A stretch of 64,000 nt of DNA from Pieris napi (GCF_905475465.1 NC_062257.1:3844001-3908000), one strand, 5' to 3'; positions 43,852-54,345 are shown, counted from the first letter of the stretch. Numbers and translations are program-made. Notes: a model not told the origin generated them from the sequence alone.

Positions 43852-44171
43852 TGCTAGACAGGTTACTTCTAATTAATTTGCGATATTTGTTTTAAAATAA
43901 GTGTTGTTTAATCATTTGCTATTTTAAGAGAGTACCTACCGAGAGTTTTTTACGCCGGCTTTTTCTCTCGGCCTACACCCTCTGTCTTCTTTGCCGATGA
44001 GTAGGGATGCCTACAAATTAAAATTTAATGATGATACCTGTATCTTATGTTCCACCTTTAGCATGAAAGATGTTTTATAAAAACCATTGGGACCCTCGAA
44101 GTAACTATTGTGGCTGATGAACCGTTGTATTTGCAATACAGCGCCATAGAGTAAATCAATTAACAAATGAG
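43852..44171. other. Probable LINE 3' UTR, otherwise nothing recognised
   Basis: Follows the LINE C-terminus directly and includes TTTACGCCGGCTTTTTCTC. No tail is clearly defined. Confidence 0.35.
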
Positions 44172-44400
44172 TACGAAATTCTCATAGACACACATTGCGA
44201 GTGGGTTCGCAAGTGCGTTGCTGTCCTTTAAGAATTTGAGGGCTCTATTCTTGAAGGACCGTAAATCGAATACTTCAACGGGCTGGTTTTACAGAGCAAA
44301 TAATAATAAAAAAATAAAAATCTGTTTATTCATGTGGAACGTCGGATGTCGAGGTCATACGGGTGGAATTTCGCTGAAATGAAACTCAGCTGCAGGTATT
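44172..44400 (-). mobile_element. LINE family L-A fragment with internal insertion
   Basis: GGGTTCGCAAGTGCGTTGCT, CTTGAAGGACCGTAAATCG, then ~40 bp of foreign A-rich sequence, then GGATGTCGAGGTCATACGGG and CTCAGCTGCAGGTATTAATC. Confidence 0.7.
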
Positions 44401-45016
44401 AATCCAACTCCCCCAAGACTACCTACCCAAAAAATACCGTATCTAATCTCAATCTGCTGACTTGTAGTGCCACACGTGGCGATATCCCGCGAAGCAAGGT
44501 CCCCTGAATGGCGTTGTACTCCGTGCCACGCATTTTTTTTTTAATCCACTTGGAATCATATTCACCGATTAAATTATTTACCACTGCATAAAAAGAAACG
44601 TTAGTCTGATATAGTATTTTTAGATCAACGAACTTATGTATATAAAGCTGTTATGTTATGTGCTCAAGAAAAGTATATTCGACATTCCCTTACAATATTG
44701 ACAATCGACTATCAACAATTGTATAATATCGGCGTCCTCGTATTGTGCCAAGCTGTGAGTTTAATTTCCGGTTTCGTAGAATTCGATAACATTCAACTGA
44801 CATATTAAATAGATATTGATATATGAAGTTGTTCAAGCGGGCATGACCATGGAATTTTCCAATAACACACACAGCATTATTACGGGCTTAGAGATACGAG
44901 AGGTTCTCTTAGGTCAATTCAGGGAAATATGCCATCAAAAACACTTTAAAAAAAATCGGTTGTCTGTAAAGTCGGTTTACTGACGATAGTTGAACGTGAC
45001 AACGTCATAATGGTCC
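44401..45016. other. No recognisable feature
   Basis: No repeat or gene supported. Confidence 0.4.
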
Positions 45017-45210
45017 AAGATCCCAGGGCCGCCAGACATCACGTATTTTCTGACGGATGAAATGTGGACGATTGGGTAGTGTAAGTATGTACTATGATCG
45101 TATGCCTACCTGCTAGCTTGGTCAAACGGCCAATTTCCAGGTATCAGGTAATTAAGGTACACAAAAACATTACTTACTTCACGTAAATTCTCATGGCTGA
45201 TTTTTATATA

Positions 45211-45537
45211 TGACGGCGCATTCCTAGCGCCATGTTAAGAAATACTGCAAATATTGGAACGAGATTTGACAGTTGTCAAGTCTGGCGGAGCGTCGTATCG
45301 ATGGTCAGCGCGGCCATGTTGAATCGTTTGGAGTTTTTCGAACGTCAACGGCGAGCGCACCACGTCTGCGACGAATCGCTTTTGTTCTAAATAATCTGGT
45401 GTCTTTTTGTTACAAAACTAATTGAAAGTGCTTGTTTAAGAGATTTCCTAATTAATAGTAAATAGATTTTGAGTTTGGTGACCAACATTAAAATTATTAA
45501 GATATGGCTGATTCTAATAATGAAGGGCATCCGCCCA
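45211..45537 (+). repeat. 5' LTR
   Basis: Starts TGACGGCGCATTCCTAGCGC and ends GGGCATCCGCCCA. It reads identical to the 3' LTR over its length. It contains the gag ATG at 45504, 34 nt before its end. A promoter is expected in LTRs but no TATA element is singled out. Confidence 0.95.
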
Positions 45538-46441
45538 TATCAGAAGTGGGATCCCATGCGCTACTGACCGTGCAAAAACAACCACCTGACTAAAATAGCG
45601 CCTTGAAGTTGTTAAGTAATATGGAAATTTTACTTACTCGGATGTTAGCGACAACGCAACCACCGGTGGCAACTGCTAACGCCCAGTATATTTCAGTGAA
45701 ATTTGTAGAGTTTAATCCGGTAGACGCAGACGCGGATATAGAAGGTTGGTCTTAATTACAGAGCTTAAAGTACTGACTAAACATTTAGAGGGCGTAGATT
45801 TCTCTAGCAGTGTACTGAAAGGGCGCGCAGCTTTCTTGAGCAAGTTAAATTTGTATGAGCAGACATGGGAGAATGTAAAACAAAGTTTAATGGCTAGATT
45901 TTGTAAACCAAAATTATTTCAAGACTTCTTTGATGAAATATTGCGTTTTCAAATTGGAACAAAAGAAACTGCAGCAGAGTGGCCTGCGCTTATGGAATAT
46001 GATCGAAACTATACCTAAAACCCGAATGTCAAGATTTTATAACTGGATACGTCATATCGGTCTTATGTCAGAAGGATGATTTGATATGCCGTGAGATAAA
46101 CGCATATACTGTCACTATTAAACCTCAGTTGTTTAGAATCTTAAGAGGCATTTCCCTAAAGCGAAGATCGGGTGTTACTGAAATCCAAGAGCCTGATTTC
46201 AAGCGACCTAGAATTGTGGACGCAAGATTTCCTGGTAAATATCATTTTTGTGGAATCCTCGGACACCGGCAAGCGTCTTCGAGAAGATTCTTCTTGGATG
46301 ACTAAGCAGCAAGATCCGTCAACTGCAACACGTGCCCCCGAGAAAACTTCTACCGTAACCTGTTATATATGCGGTCAAGTTGGACACATAGCAACAATTT
46401 GTAAAGAAAAGGAAAAAGGTGGTGGATCTACTGCAAGGTAA
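45504..46441 (+). pseudogene. gag remnant with CCHC zinc knuckle
   Basis: Begins inside the LTR with MADSNNEGHPPISEVGSHAL and reaches a TAA at 45591 after 29 codons, then continues as TRMLATTQPPV and FVEFNPVDADADIEGW. A shifted frame (45746-46018) has LKGRAAFLSKLNLYEQTWEN and LMARFCKPK, the capsid part. Another (46172-46441) ends with the knuckle CYICGQVGHIATIC (C-x2-C-x4-H-x4-C). At least two frameshifts and one stop make it non-functional. Confidence 0.88.
45538..45556 (+). promoter_or_regulatory. Primer binding site, tRNA-Leu-like
   Basis: TATCAGAAGTGGGATCCCA follows the LTR immediately. It complements the acceptor and T-arm end recalled for insect tRNA-Leu (TGTCAGAAGTGGGAT...). The usual leading TGG, pairing with CCA, is replaced by the LTR-final CCA. 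Match from memory of the tRNA; moderate certainty. Confidence 0.6.
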
Positions 46442-46496
46442 TAGGTCAATATCTGCGAACAGTGGCTGTCGAGGGGCACCTTGAGGATGTCATCTG

Positions 46497-46841
46497 GTGA
46501 GTCAGTCTCCTTTCTTTTTGTTTGATAGCGGATCGTCTTGCTCGTTGATAAAAGAGAGCTATTATACTAAGTTCCCAAGTACTGTGCGCAATGATCTTGT
46601 GTATCTTGCGGGCATTGGTGGTGATGAAATAAAATCTACGTCACAGATTTCGAGTGAGGTTAATTTTGAAATTTTTTTAAAACTCTTGACATTTCATGTA
46701 GTACCAGACTCATGTCTTACGGACCCTGTTATAATAGGTAGGGACATTTTAGAAAACGGTGTGAGCGTCAAAATTAATAATGATAATTTGAAGTTAATGT
46801 TTGTGAGGCGATTGTTACCCAGCCATACTTTACTCGGATAG
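46497..46841 (+). pseudogene. Retroviral-type aspartic protease segment of pol
   Basis: Open 114 codons with the active-site motif LFDSGSSCSLI near the start and the flap-side VIIGRDILENG further on, both typical of Ty3/gypsy proteases (D-[ST]-G and GRD). It ends in a frameshift where RT should begin. The next ~120 bp encode DLAADDRDALIRLLDKYASS in another frame and then the polymerase is missing. Confidence 0.85.
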
Positions 46842-46989
46842 ATACGGATTTGGCAGCTGATGATAGAGATGCCCTTATTAGACTATTGGACAAATATGCT
46901 AGCAGTTTCGTGGATAGTGTTCTCCGTAAACGCGTGAACACAGGAGATTTAGAAATTGATTGATAGGGGTCTACCCCATAAAACTGTTC

Positions 46990-47895
46990 AACGACGCCCA
47001 TATCCGTAATACCATTATACAGATGCTTACCTCCGAACCAGTTCTGATGATCTTTAACCCGGACTTACCCGTTGAATTGCATTGCGACGCTAGCTCGGAG
47101 GGATATGGGGCGATCTTAATACAGAAAAAGATAGACCTGCCCCATGTAGTAGAATACTTTAGCCGACGAACCTCTGAAGTAGAGTCCCGCTACCACTCAT
47201 ACGAACTGGAAACGCTGGCAGTTGTACGAGCGGTTGAACACTTCCGGCATTATTTATACGGCCGACGTTTCAAGGTTTTCACGGACTTTAACTCATTAAA
47301 AGCATCGAAATCTAAAACTGACCTAACCCCACGTGTTCATCGCTGGTGGGCATTTTTACAAGCCTACGATTTCGATATCATATATCGCGAAGGTCGTGGC
47401 ATGGAACACGCGGATTACCTTTCTAGAAATCCTCTGCCGGACCCCAATAGCTTAATTTCCGAGTCACAAGTCTCTTCAAAACCTACAATTCAGATAGTAA
47501 ATTTTGTAGAATTACATCAGGGTTGGCTTTCTGTAGAACAGAAACGTGATGCAGAGGTCCAAGACTTGATCAACAAGCACAATAATAACGATTTTCCTGA
47601 AACGGTTGGTCAGACATATGACGTTAGGAATGGCATTCTTTATAGAAAGGTTGTAAGAAACAAGATTATATCATGGCTGCCAGTGGTCCCTCGCTCCCTA
47701 ATATGGACTTTGATTAATCACGTTCATAACGAGTTACAACATCTGGGTGGTGACAAAACACTGGACAAACTGTACGAACAGTACTGGTTCCCTCAGATGT
47801 CCAAGTGCGTTAGAAAATTTATTGAATCTTGCATTGTCTGCAAGGCATCAAAAGGTCCCTCAGGTGCTCAGCCTGTGCAGCTACATTCTATTCAA
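46990..47895 (+). pseudogene. RNase H and integrase zinc-finger segment of pol
   Basis: Open frame with LTSEPVLMIFNPDLPVELHC, then DASSEGYGAILIQ, YELETLAVVRAVEHFRHYLY, VFTDFNSLK and MEHADYLSR: the RNase H acidic residues D, E, D, D in order. Then HNELQHLGGDKT and CIVCKASKG form the HHCC zinc-binding part of integrase. The palm of reverse transcriptase (YxDD) is absent upstream, a deletion of several hundred bases relative to the family. A frameshift near 47895 separates it from the integrase core. Confidence 0.9.
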
Positions 47896-48665
47896 AAGCT
47901 CCGGTACCGTGGCACACGATTCATATAGACTTCACCGGCAAACTAAGTGGAAAAAGTGACCGTAAGGAATATTGTTCAGTAATTATTGATGCGTTCACTA
48001 AATACGTATTATTAGAGCACACCTCATCATTAGACGCAGCTAGTGCGGTTCAAGCCGTTAAAAGTGCCGTTTGCCTTTTTGGAGCACCTAAGCGCATAAT
48101 AGCTGATCAAGGCAGGTGTTACGTTAGCCAGGATTTCAAGAACTTTTGTTCAGAACATAACATTAAGCTGCATTTTATAGCAACTGGCTCCAGCAAGGCA
48201 AACGGGCAAGTCGAGCGTGTGATGCGCACTTTGAAAAGTTTGCTAACGATTATCGAAAACGATCCCAATAAAGCGTGGCGTGACGAGTTAGGTAATGTGC
48301 AATTAGCGCTTAATAGTACTAGGTCTACAGTCACCAAATTTACGCCAACTGAACTCATGTTCGGTATCTGTTCTCAATCTCTAGGTATGTCGAGAATTAG
48401 GTGTTCAAGTCCAGATTCAGAACAAGAACAGCGAATTGACGTAGAGTCAGCTAGGCAAGATGCGTCTCTTAACATACAAAGGGCAGCCGCATCCGATACT
48501 TTACGATTTAACCAGGGTCGAGCTACTATCAAGCCATTTTCTAAAGGCGATTTCGTATTCATCAAAAGTTGTGAACGCAACCAAACCAAGTTAGATAGGA
48601 AGTTTAGGGGTCCTTATGTAATAATCGCAGTATTCGATAATGACCGTTACGAGTTGAAATCATAA
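47829..48665 (+). pseudogene. Integrase catalytic core of pol
   Basis: 278-codon open frame. The homologous part begins about residue 24. Catalytic D34 (IHIDFTG), D93 (IIADQGR) and E129 (NGQVERV) give a DD35E spacing. The stop at 48663 is premature: after a one-base shift the C-terminal part TGSHRTFKYAHENLRPVPRG continues to about 48840. It would join new cDNA to chromosomal DNA, but here it is uncoupled from gag and lacks its polymerase. Confidence 0.9.
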
Positions 48666-49090
48666 CCGGTTCACATCGTACTTTCAAATACGCGCACGAG
48701 AACTTGCGTCCAGTACCTCGGGGTCATGACGGGTTAGTTGAAATATCTACTAGTTTGATGACTGAAGAAGAGGCCATGACGGCGCCGAACGATGTTGAAC
48801 TCGATAATAGTCACCTTGACAGACCGAATGTTTGTGATATACATTGACTGCAGGCTCCGATACACTGTCCGCAGGATCAGACACGCTTACAGCGGAGTCT
48901 GATACCCTAAGTAACATTTCAGATCGCGAAATCTTTGAGCATGAGGTCCGAATTCACGCAGAGCAAGACAGTCCGTAACTTATAGGTATGTGTAATCTGT
49001 AAGCGCTGTAAGTTTACTTAACTATGTTGGCACGATTAGTGAGATGAGTCATTGAATAACGTGGTGTGTGTATGTGTGTGTGTGTGTGAA

Positions 49091-49600
49091 GGTGGTCGAA
49101 AGGATAATGTCGTCCGGGCCATGCAGCTGATAGCGGCTGGTCGTAGGGACACATTCATCCGGTCCAACCTTTAGTGTTCGTTGGTCGAAAGGATAATGTC
49201 GTCCGGGCCACGCAGCTGATAGCGGCTGGTCGAAGGGACACATTCATCCGGTCCAACCGTAAGTGTTCATTGGTCGAAAGGATAATGTCGTCCGGGCCAC
49301 GCAGCTGATAGCGGCTGGTCGAAGGGACACATTCATCCGGTCCAATCTTAAGTGTTCATTGGTCGAAGGGACAGTGTCGTCCGGTCCATGCACGAGTGGC
49401 TGGTCGAAAGGACACACCCGTCCGGTCCAATCTTAGGTGTTAATTGGTCGAAGGGACAGTGTCGTCCGGTCCATGCACGAGTGGCTGGTCGAAAGGACAC
49501 ACCCGTCCGGTCCAATCTTAGGTGTTAATTGGTCGAAGGGACAGTGTCGTCCGGTCCATGCACGAGTGGCTGGTCGAAAGGACACACTCGTCCGGTCCAA
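49091..49600 (+). repeat. Minisatellite of GGTCGAAAGGAC/GTCCGGTCC units in the retrotransposon 3' region
   Basis: Three ~85-bp units followed by three ~76-bp units. Each consists of two half-units of the form GGTCGAA(A/G)GGACA...CGTCCGGTCCA, which can pair as GGAC...GTCC hairpins. Degenerate half-units continue at 49665-49700 and 49845-49870. It is preceded by a TG microsatellite (49060-49088). Confidence 0.92.
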
Positions 49601-49872
49601 ATTGATACTGTGAGTATGTTTGTTAGATAAAGAGTGTAATGTTTGTTAAGTGATTAGAAAAAGGTGCCGTCCGGTCCATGAGTGGTCGAAAGGACACACG
49701 CTTTTTTTATTCTGATAGTCATAGTTGTATGACAGTAGCATTACGTCTAGTAGTCATAGCTTGTCAGGTTGGGCGAGCGGGTAGATTTACTGACACCTGT
49801 CCGATTGATTGTGTCACTGTTACAGGACTGCAATCTGATGCGCCCGAGGACGGTCGAAAGTCAGTCCGGCCG

Positions 49873-50199
49873 TGACGGCGCATTCCTAGCGCCATGTTAA
49901 GAAATACTGCAAATATTGGAACGAGATTTGACAGTTGTCAAGTCTGGCGGAGCGTCGTATCGATGGTCAGCGCGGCCATGTTGAATCGTTTGGAGTTTTT
50001 CGAACGTCAACGGCGAGCGCACCACGTCTGCGACGAATCGCTTTTGTTCTAAATAATCTGGTGTCTTTTTGTTACAAAACTAATTGAAAGTGCTTGTTTA
50101 AGAGATTTCCTAATTAATAGTAAATAGATTTTGAGTTTGGTGACCAACATTAAAATTATTAAGATATGGCTGATTCTAATAATGAAGGGCATCCGCCCA
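49873..50199 (+). repeat. 3' LTR
   Basis: 327 bp, reads identical to the 5' LTR. It is preceded by GAAAGTCAGTCCGGCCG, which is not a convincing polypurine tract. Confidence 0.95.
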
Positions 50200-50569
50200 T
50201 ATATATGTTTTCGAGTGTATAGTTAAAAATAAATTGTCAATACTCCCAGACACTTTCCGTCGGCCATATTGCTTAACAGACGCTTTAAGGGTCTCAAAAT
50301 AATTAGTCAACTTCACGTAAATTCTGACGCTCCATTTTTATATATGTTCATCCGACAACTATTTTAAAAGCTTTGACAAGAAGACAGACCGATCCAAGGG
50401 GCCAATCATCCCCTAAACTAAATTTTAATATCTCTATGAGTGAGAGAACATTATCTACGCGCATGAGACTGAGTGAGACCGACTGCGCTGTTAAAGCCAT
50501 GAAAATTACTTGAAAAATTATTATTATTCAAAAAGGGCAAGCAAAAGCCGTTTAATATTTTGAAGAAAA

Positions 50570-51150
50570 ATGAAGAGTACCAACAAAGCATTTCACCGTT
50601 TTGGTACGTTGGATTTTGTTGGTGATGTAGATGAAGAAGAACGTGTATTCAACATAATACAAAAATTTATCTGTGATGTTTACAATTTTCCTGGAATAAT
50701 TGATGTAGATGCTGCCAGACTACAGTTGTTTATCATTTACATACATGGTATCTGATATAAATGAAGAATTCAATCGAAAGAATTTAAGAAACTTCGATGC
50801 CAGTAACTTACCATCTTGTAAAAGTGAGCTTTGGCAACAGTTTCGACGGGCTAGCTTTGGAACAATGCAAGTATGAAGATGATAAATATTTTCAACCCCG
50901 AAAACAATGGCTGGACACTACAAGATGGTAAATATGATTTTCATTGGTTCGATGGAGATCAATTACCGGGTTTTGTCAGTGAGTCGCTGGAAGAACAATC
51001 AGGTAAATTATTTTCGTTTCTCATATTATTTGTATCTTTTTAGTTTTTTCAGACCTTCATTGTTTAACTTGTTTTTTACAGGGGAAGAAAATAAGGATAA
51101 TGCTGATGATGGCGATCACGATTTAGATATTCAATTTCAAGATTGATATT
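50570..51150 (+). pseudogene. Cargo coding remnant of the foldback element
   Basis: Frame 1 (50570-50755) has KAFHRFGTLDFVGDVDEEER and NIIQKFICDVYNFPG. A shifted frame gives FDASNLPSCKSELWQQFRRA. A third gives NNGWTLQDGKYDFHWFDGDQ and LPGFVSESLEEQ; a GT...AG gap of about 80 bp (51002-51081) may be an intron before GEENKDNADDGDHDL and a stop. The pattern 'LP.C..EL..Q..RA' then 'GW....G...W.DGDQLP' recurs in multi-copy invertebrate TE-linked proteins of unknown function. It has at least two shifts and was not assigned to a transposase family. Confidence 0.5.
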
Positions 51151-51946
51151 TGATGATGATGATAATGAAGATTAAAAGCCACTGTTAAGAAATATTGAAG
51201 AATTAATATTTTTCCACTTTGTTTCCAAATTTCCAATAAATAATTAATTAAAAAAATTGCTGCTATTTAAATATAAGTGGTATTTTTAAAAAATATTTTT
51301 TAGTTCTAATTAATAAATTGAAAAAAAAAATGTCGGCTAACTTTAGTATTATTTATTATGTGTCAATTTTTTTCTTATTTTTGTTGCTATAATTTACTTG
51401 TCAACAAAAGTTCTAAAAATTATAAAATATCTGTTCAAGTAATTTTCATGGCTTTAACAGCGCAGTCGGTCTCACTCAGTCTCATGCGCGTAGATAATGT
51501 TCTCTCACTCATAGAGATATTAAAATTTAGTTTAGGGGATGATTGGCCCCTTGGATCGGTCTGTCTTCTTGTCAAAGCTTTTAAAATAGTTGTCGGATGA
51601 ACATATATAAAAATGGAGCGTCAGAATTTACGTGAAGTTGACTAATTATTTTGAGACCCTTAAAGCGTCTGTTAAGCAATATGGCCGACGGAAAGTGTCT
51701 GGGAGTATTGACAATTTATTTTTAATTATACACTCGAAAACATATATAAAAATCAGCCATGAGAATTTACGTGAAGTAAGTAATGTTTTTGTGTACCTTG
51801 ATTACCTGATACCTGGAAATTGGCCGTTTGACCAAGCTAGCAGGTAGGCATACGATCATAGTACATACTAACACTACCCAATCGTCCACATTTCATCCGT
51901 CAGAAAATACGTGACGTCTGGCGGCCCTGGGATCTTGCTCTATAAG

Positions 51947-52103
51947 AAAAACTGATAGAATGGTTGCATTTTTCAAAGGAAAATTTTAACTTTATTTGTT
52001 TGATAGATATTTTGTATGGATATAGAGAAGGAGGTAAATGGAAATCACAATTAAATTGTTCAAGTTACATTTATTTGCACGCATAAATAGAATTTTATGT
52101 CAT
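51947..52103. other. Unique flank, nothing recognised
   Basis: Short spacer between the foldback element and the P3 element. Confidence 0.4.
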
Positions 52104-52512
52104 TTTTTGAAGTTATACTTCTTTAGGCGCGTTATGAAAAATCGATGAGAGTGAAATTTTACGATGCGCGCGCACCGTGACACAAAATTAACAGAATGAA
52201 GTTAGTTCTAGGTGGCATGAAAATCGATAATAACTATGTTCAAGTTGTATATTCTAGTATTTTTATATTCAGAACACGTGTTTCGTAACAGTACAATTAA
52301 ACAATGTGAATAAATAAATATTATTTTGGTGTTTTTATTAAATCAATTTCATATACGACGGTGATAGTATTTACCAATAATAATTTTATTGATTAATTTT
52401 AATATTTATCGTTAATCACTACTGCATTTTAGTTATTTTTTTCCATACGCCAAAGAAGTATAAGTTCTAACGCGTGTACAATGTACATATGTACACACAC
52501 TCTTTTTTTTTT
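52104..52512 (+). mobile_element. Paired-palindrome element, family P3
   Basis: Left end TTTTTTGAAGTTATACTTCT, TTAGGCGCGTTATG. Right end GCCAAAGAAGTATAAGTTCT, AACGCGTGTAC, then GTACATATGTAC and a T run. GAAGTTATACTTCTTT is thus an inverted terminal repeat that is itself a palindrome. Non-coding, 409 bp. Relatives are at 58165, 58677 and 59505. Confidence 0.82.
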
Positions 52513-52604
52513 ACAAGTATGAATGTGCGTTGAGCAATTGTTTTACAACTTTTAAACATGTGTGATATTTAACTTCTTGCAATTTGTGTTGTTCTGTTGT
52601 GAAT

Positions 52605-52760
52605 ATGACGATGATAGGAAAACGCGGAGGCCGATTGTGCCTCTTTGTCGCTTGTTCCGTGCTCTCGCTTGCACTTCAAACCTTAAATGGAACGCCTCAG
52701 AGCGAGGTAACGCTGCATGAGTCATGTTTTTTCGTGCGTGCAGCCGGCTCCATCGAATAA
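52605..52760 (+). CDS. Possible signal-peptide exon or short ORF, unconfirmed
   Basis: A 51-codon frame starting at ATG: MTMIGKRGGRLCLFVACSVL, then SLALQTLNGTPQSE. The basic N-terminus plus hydrophobic LCLFVACSVLSLAL is signal-peptide-like. A good donor AGCGAG/GTAACG after codon 34 would end a first coding exon in phase 0. The stretch is richer in G+C than its surroundings. Against it, the sequence just after (GCGTGCAGCCGGCTCCATCG) recurs at 22082, so it may be part of a repeat, and no downstream exon was found. Confidence 0.25.
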   Translation: MTMIGKRGGRLCLFVACSVLSLALQTLNGTPQSEVTLHESCFFVRAAGSIE

Positions 52761-53052
52761 TAAGCCGTTGTCACGTCAAAACGTGTGTTCCAACCCAGTT
52801 CTTCTACCGTAAAAGGTTGTGAGATCCATGTCCAAGTCGGTTAATTTATTCAGTACTTAAGGACCTTCTGTCTTATATTATAACGTAAGCTAAATACATT
52901 TTATAAAAAGTAAAAGTAAAAAAAATCATTAATTCATGTAGGTTACATAATGTACACTTATGACTTGTCAGTTACTCGTATTTTTGTTTTAAATTAATTT
53001 GCCCATAAATCACGTTTTTAAATCTTACTTTCAGGGTTACGAAAACACTCCT

Positions 53053-53210
53053 GCCCTGCGAACTGGCATTCTGATAAACACTAAACTACAAGGTCCCACC
53101 TTTTCAGAATGCCAAATCATAAAATGACTGCTTCACGACTGATTTGAGAGCGACCGCCGATGCGAAAACCGCTGTGTGAGTTCGAAAAGTGAGTTACAGA
53201 ATCGCAGGGC
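53053..53210. mobile_element. MITE M1, left arm shortened
   Basis: GCCCTGCGAACTGGCATTCTG at the left joins directly to the inner arm. The right arm is complete to GAGTTACAGAATCGCAGGGC. Confidence 0.8.
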
Positions 53211-53310
53211 TGTTTGTAATATCAGTAATATGTCGAAGGCAGAGTTAGCGCTAAGCGCACGACTCAGAGACCGTTAGTGATAGATTAGTGGTTTGGACGG
53301 GCTCCCCTGA

Positions 53311-53430
53311 TTATGTGATACCGCCACTTATGTACACTCAAAACCAGAGGGCTCGCGATTGCGTTGCAGGTCTTTTAAGAATTGGTATGATTTTTCCTTG
53401 AAGGGCCCTAAGTCGAATTAGTTCGGAAAT
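53311..53430 (-). mobile_element. LINE family L-A fragment
   Basis: GTGATACCGCCACTTATG, GGGCTCGCGATTGCGTTGC, CTTGAAGGGCCCTAAGTCG. It is truncated where the next L-A copy starts. Confidence 0.75.
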
Positions 53431-53890
53431 CATAAACAATCACATTGCGAGTGGGCTCACAAGTGCATTGATGGCCTTTAAGAAATTGTGCGCTCTTTTC
53501 TTGAAGGACCCTAAATCGAATACTTTGGCGGGCAGTTGATTTTACAGAGTGGTATTGCGTGTCAAAAACTGACTTAAATGACGCTCAGTCGTAGAACGAC
53601 AGCCGTCGAGGTGATACAGGTGGAATTTCGTACTCTGCCTTGACGTCTGATGATGAAACTCAGCTGCAGGTATTAATCCGAACATCTGCTCTGAACACTT
53701 TCCGTTAAAAGTAGCAGAAGATGCAGAGGCCCCACATCTCTTCGCAAAGCCAATGGATCAAGCTGCTGGAAAAGTGATTGGTCGTCGACGATTCGAATAG
53801 CTCTTTGTTGAATACGGTCAAGTGGAAGGAGCTGGTACTGGGGATCTCCTGCCGAGAGGTGAGAACAGTAGGGGTTGTACGTGCTACGTT
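53431..53890 (-). pseudogene. LINE family L-A ORF2 C-terminal part, longest copy
   Basis: In the complement the frames run YQLLPLDRIQQRAIRI, DPLALRRDVGPLCIF, a decayed ECSEELF..IPAAE region, then DVKAEYEIPPV and the WN.LP..VF region. This is the last ~150 codons of a Jockey/CR1-type ORF2, with stops and shifts. Confidence 0.82.
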
Positions 53891-54004
53891 TTAGTTCTCA
53901 CTCTTACGGATAACCGACTAGACCTAAGTATCAAAGCAGCTTAACAGTTGTAAGGGCATCTGAGGCATGCCTCAAACACTTCTTTCAAACATAAGGTTAT
54001 CTAA

Positions 54005-54190
54005 TGAGACAGTAAGATGCTAAGATTTAAGTTGGCACCTAGTAGATAGTACCGGTGACCCCAGAGCTGGTACTTTCCTGGCTCAACGAATAAGTATCTC
54101 AATACAGCGAGGAAGTGCTGCCAGCGTTAAAGGTACACTGCCATGGGGACAAAATTTTTAAATTTTAAAAAATTTTTTTAAATTTGTTTT
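54005..54190 (+). pseudogene. TE protein fragment, family L-D C-terminus
   Basis: GATAGTACCGGTGACCCCAG, GCTCAACGAATAAGTATCTC and GCGTTAAAGGTACACTGCC follow the 34.8-kb copy. The encoded GDPRAGTFLAQRIS-like and NAASVKGTLPWG-like segments are broken by substitutions. Confidence 0.65.
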
Positions 54191-54345
54191 GATTTTCTTT
54201 TTAATTATTTTTATTATGTTACTTTGAAAGTTAAAGACTATTCATAACCATTTTTAGATACTAATATTGAATGACACAGTATTTATAATATATATTATGA
54301 GAACGATATAAGTAAATTGAAATAAATAAGTAACCTTAACAACTA

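Larger units (their letters stand above)
45211..50199 (+). mobile_element. Ty3/gypsy-type LTR retrotransposon, defective (4989 bp)
   Basis: Bounded by 327-bp LTRs (TG...CA) and a TATATA repeat at 45205-45210 and 50200-50205. The intact target TTTTTATATATGTTTTCG is preserved in the right arm of the host element near 51748. The order gag, zinc knuckle, protease, RNase H, integrase is Ty3/gypsy-like, but the reverse transcriptase core is missing and several frames are shifted. A palindromic minisatellite precedes the 3' LTR. A normal polypurine tract before the 3' LTR is not visible. Confidence 0.95.
45017..51936. mobile_element. 1.9-kb element with 503-bp terminal inverted repeats, carrying a nested retrotransposon
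   Basis: The left arm is 45017-45210 plus 50206-50514; the right arm is 51434-51936. Once the nested insert is removed both arms are exactly 503 bp and nearly identical. Outer ends AAGATCCCAGGGCCGCCAGA and TCTGGCGGCCCTGGGATCTT. Each arm contains an internal repeat of CTTCACGTAAATTCT...TTTTTATATATGTT. The interior (50515-51433) has TE-like coding remnants. No clear target duplication was seen. The CAGGG near the end is suggestive of hAT but not sufficient. Confidence 0.9.

Noticed and set aside
45211..50199. Endogenous retrovirus with envelope
   Set aside because: No envelope-like frame follows integrase; the 3' region is a minisatellite. It is a plain LTR retrotransposon.
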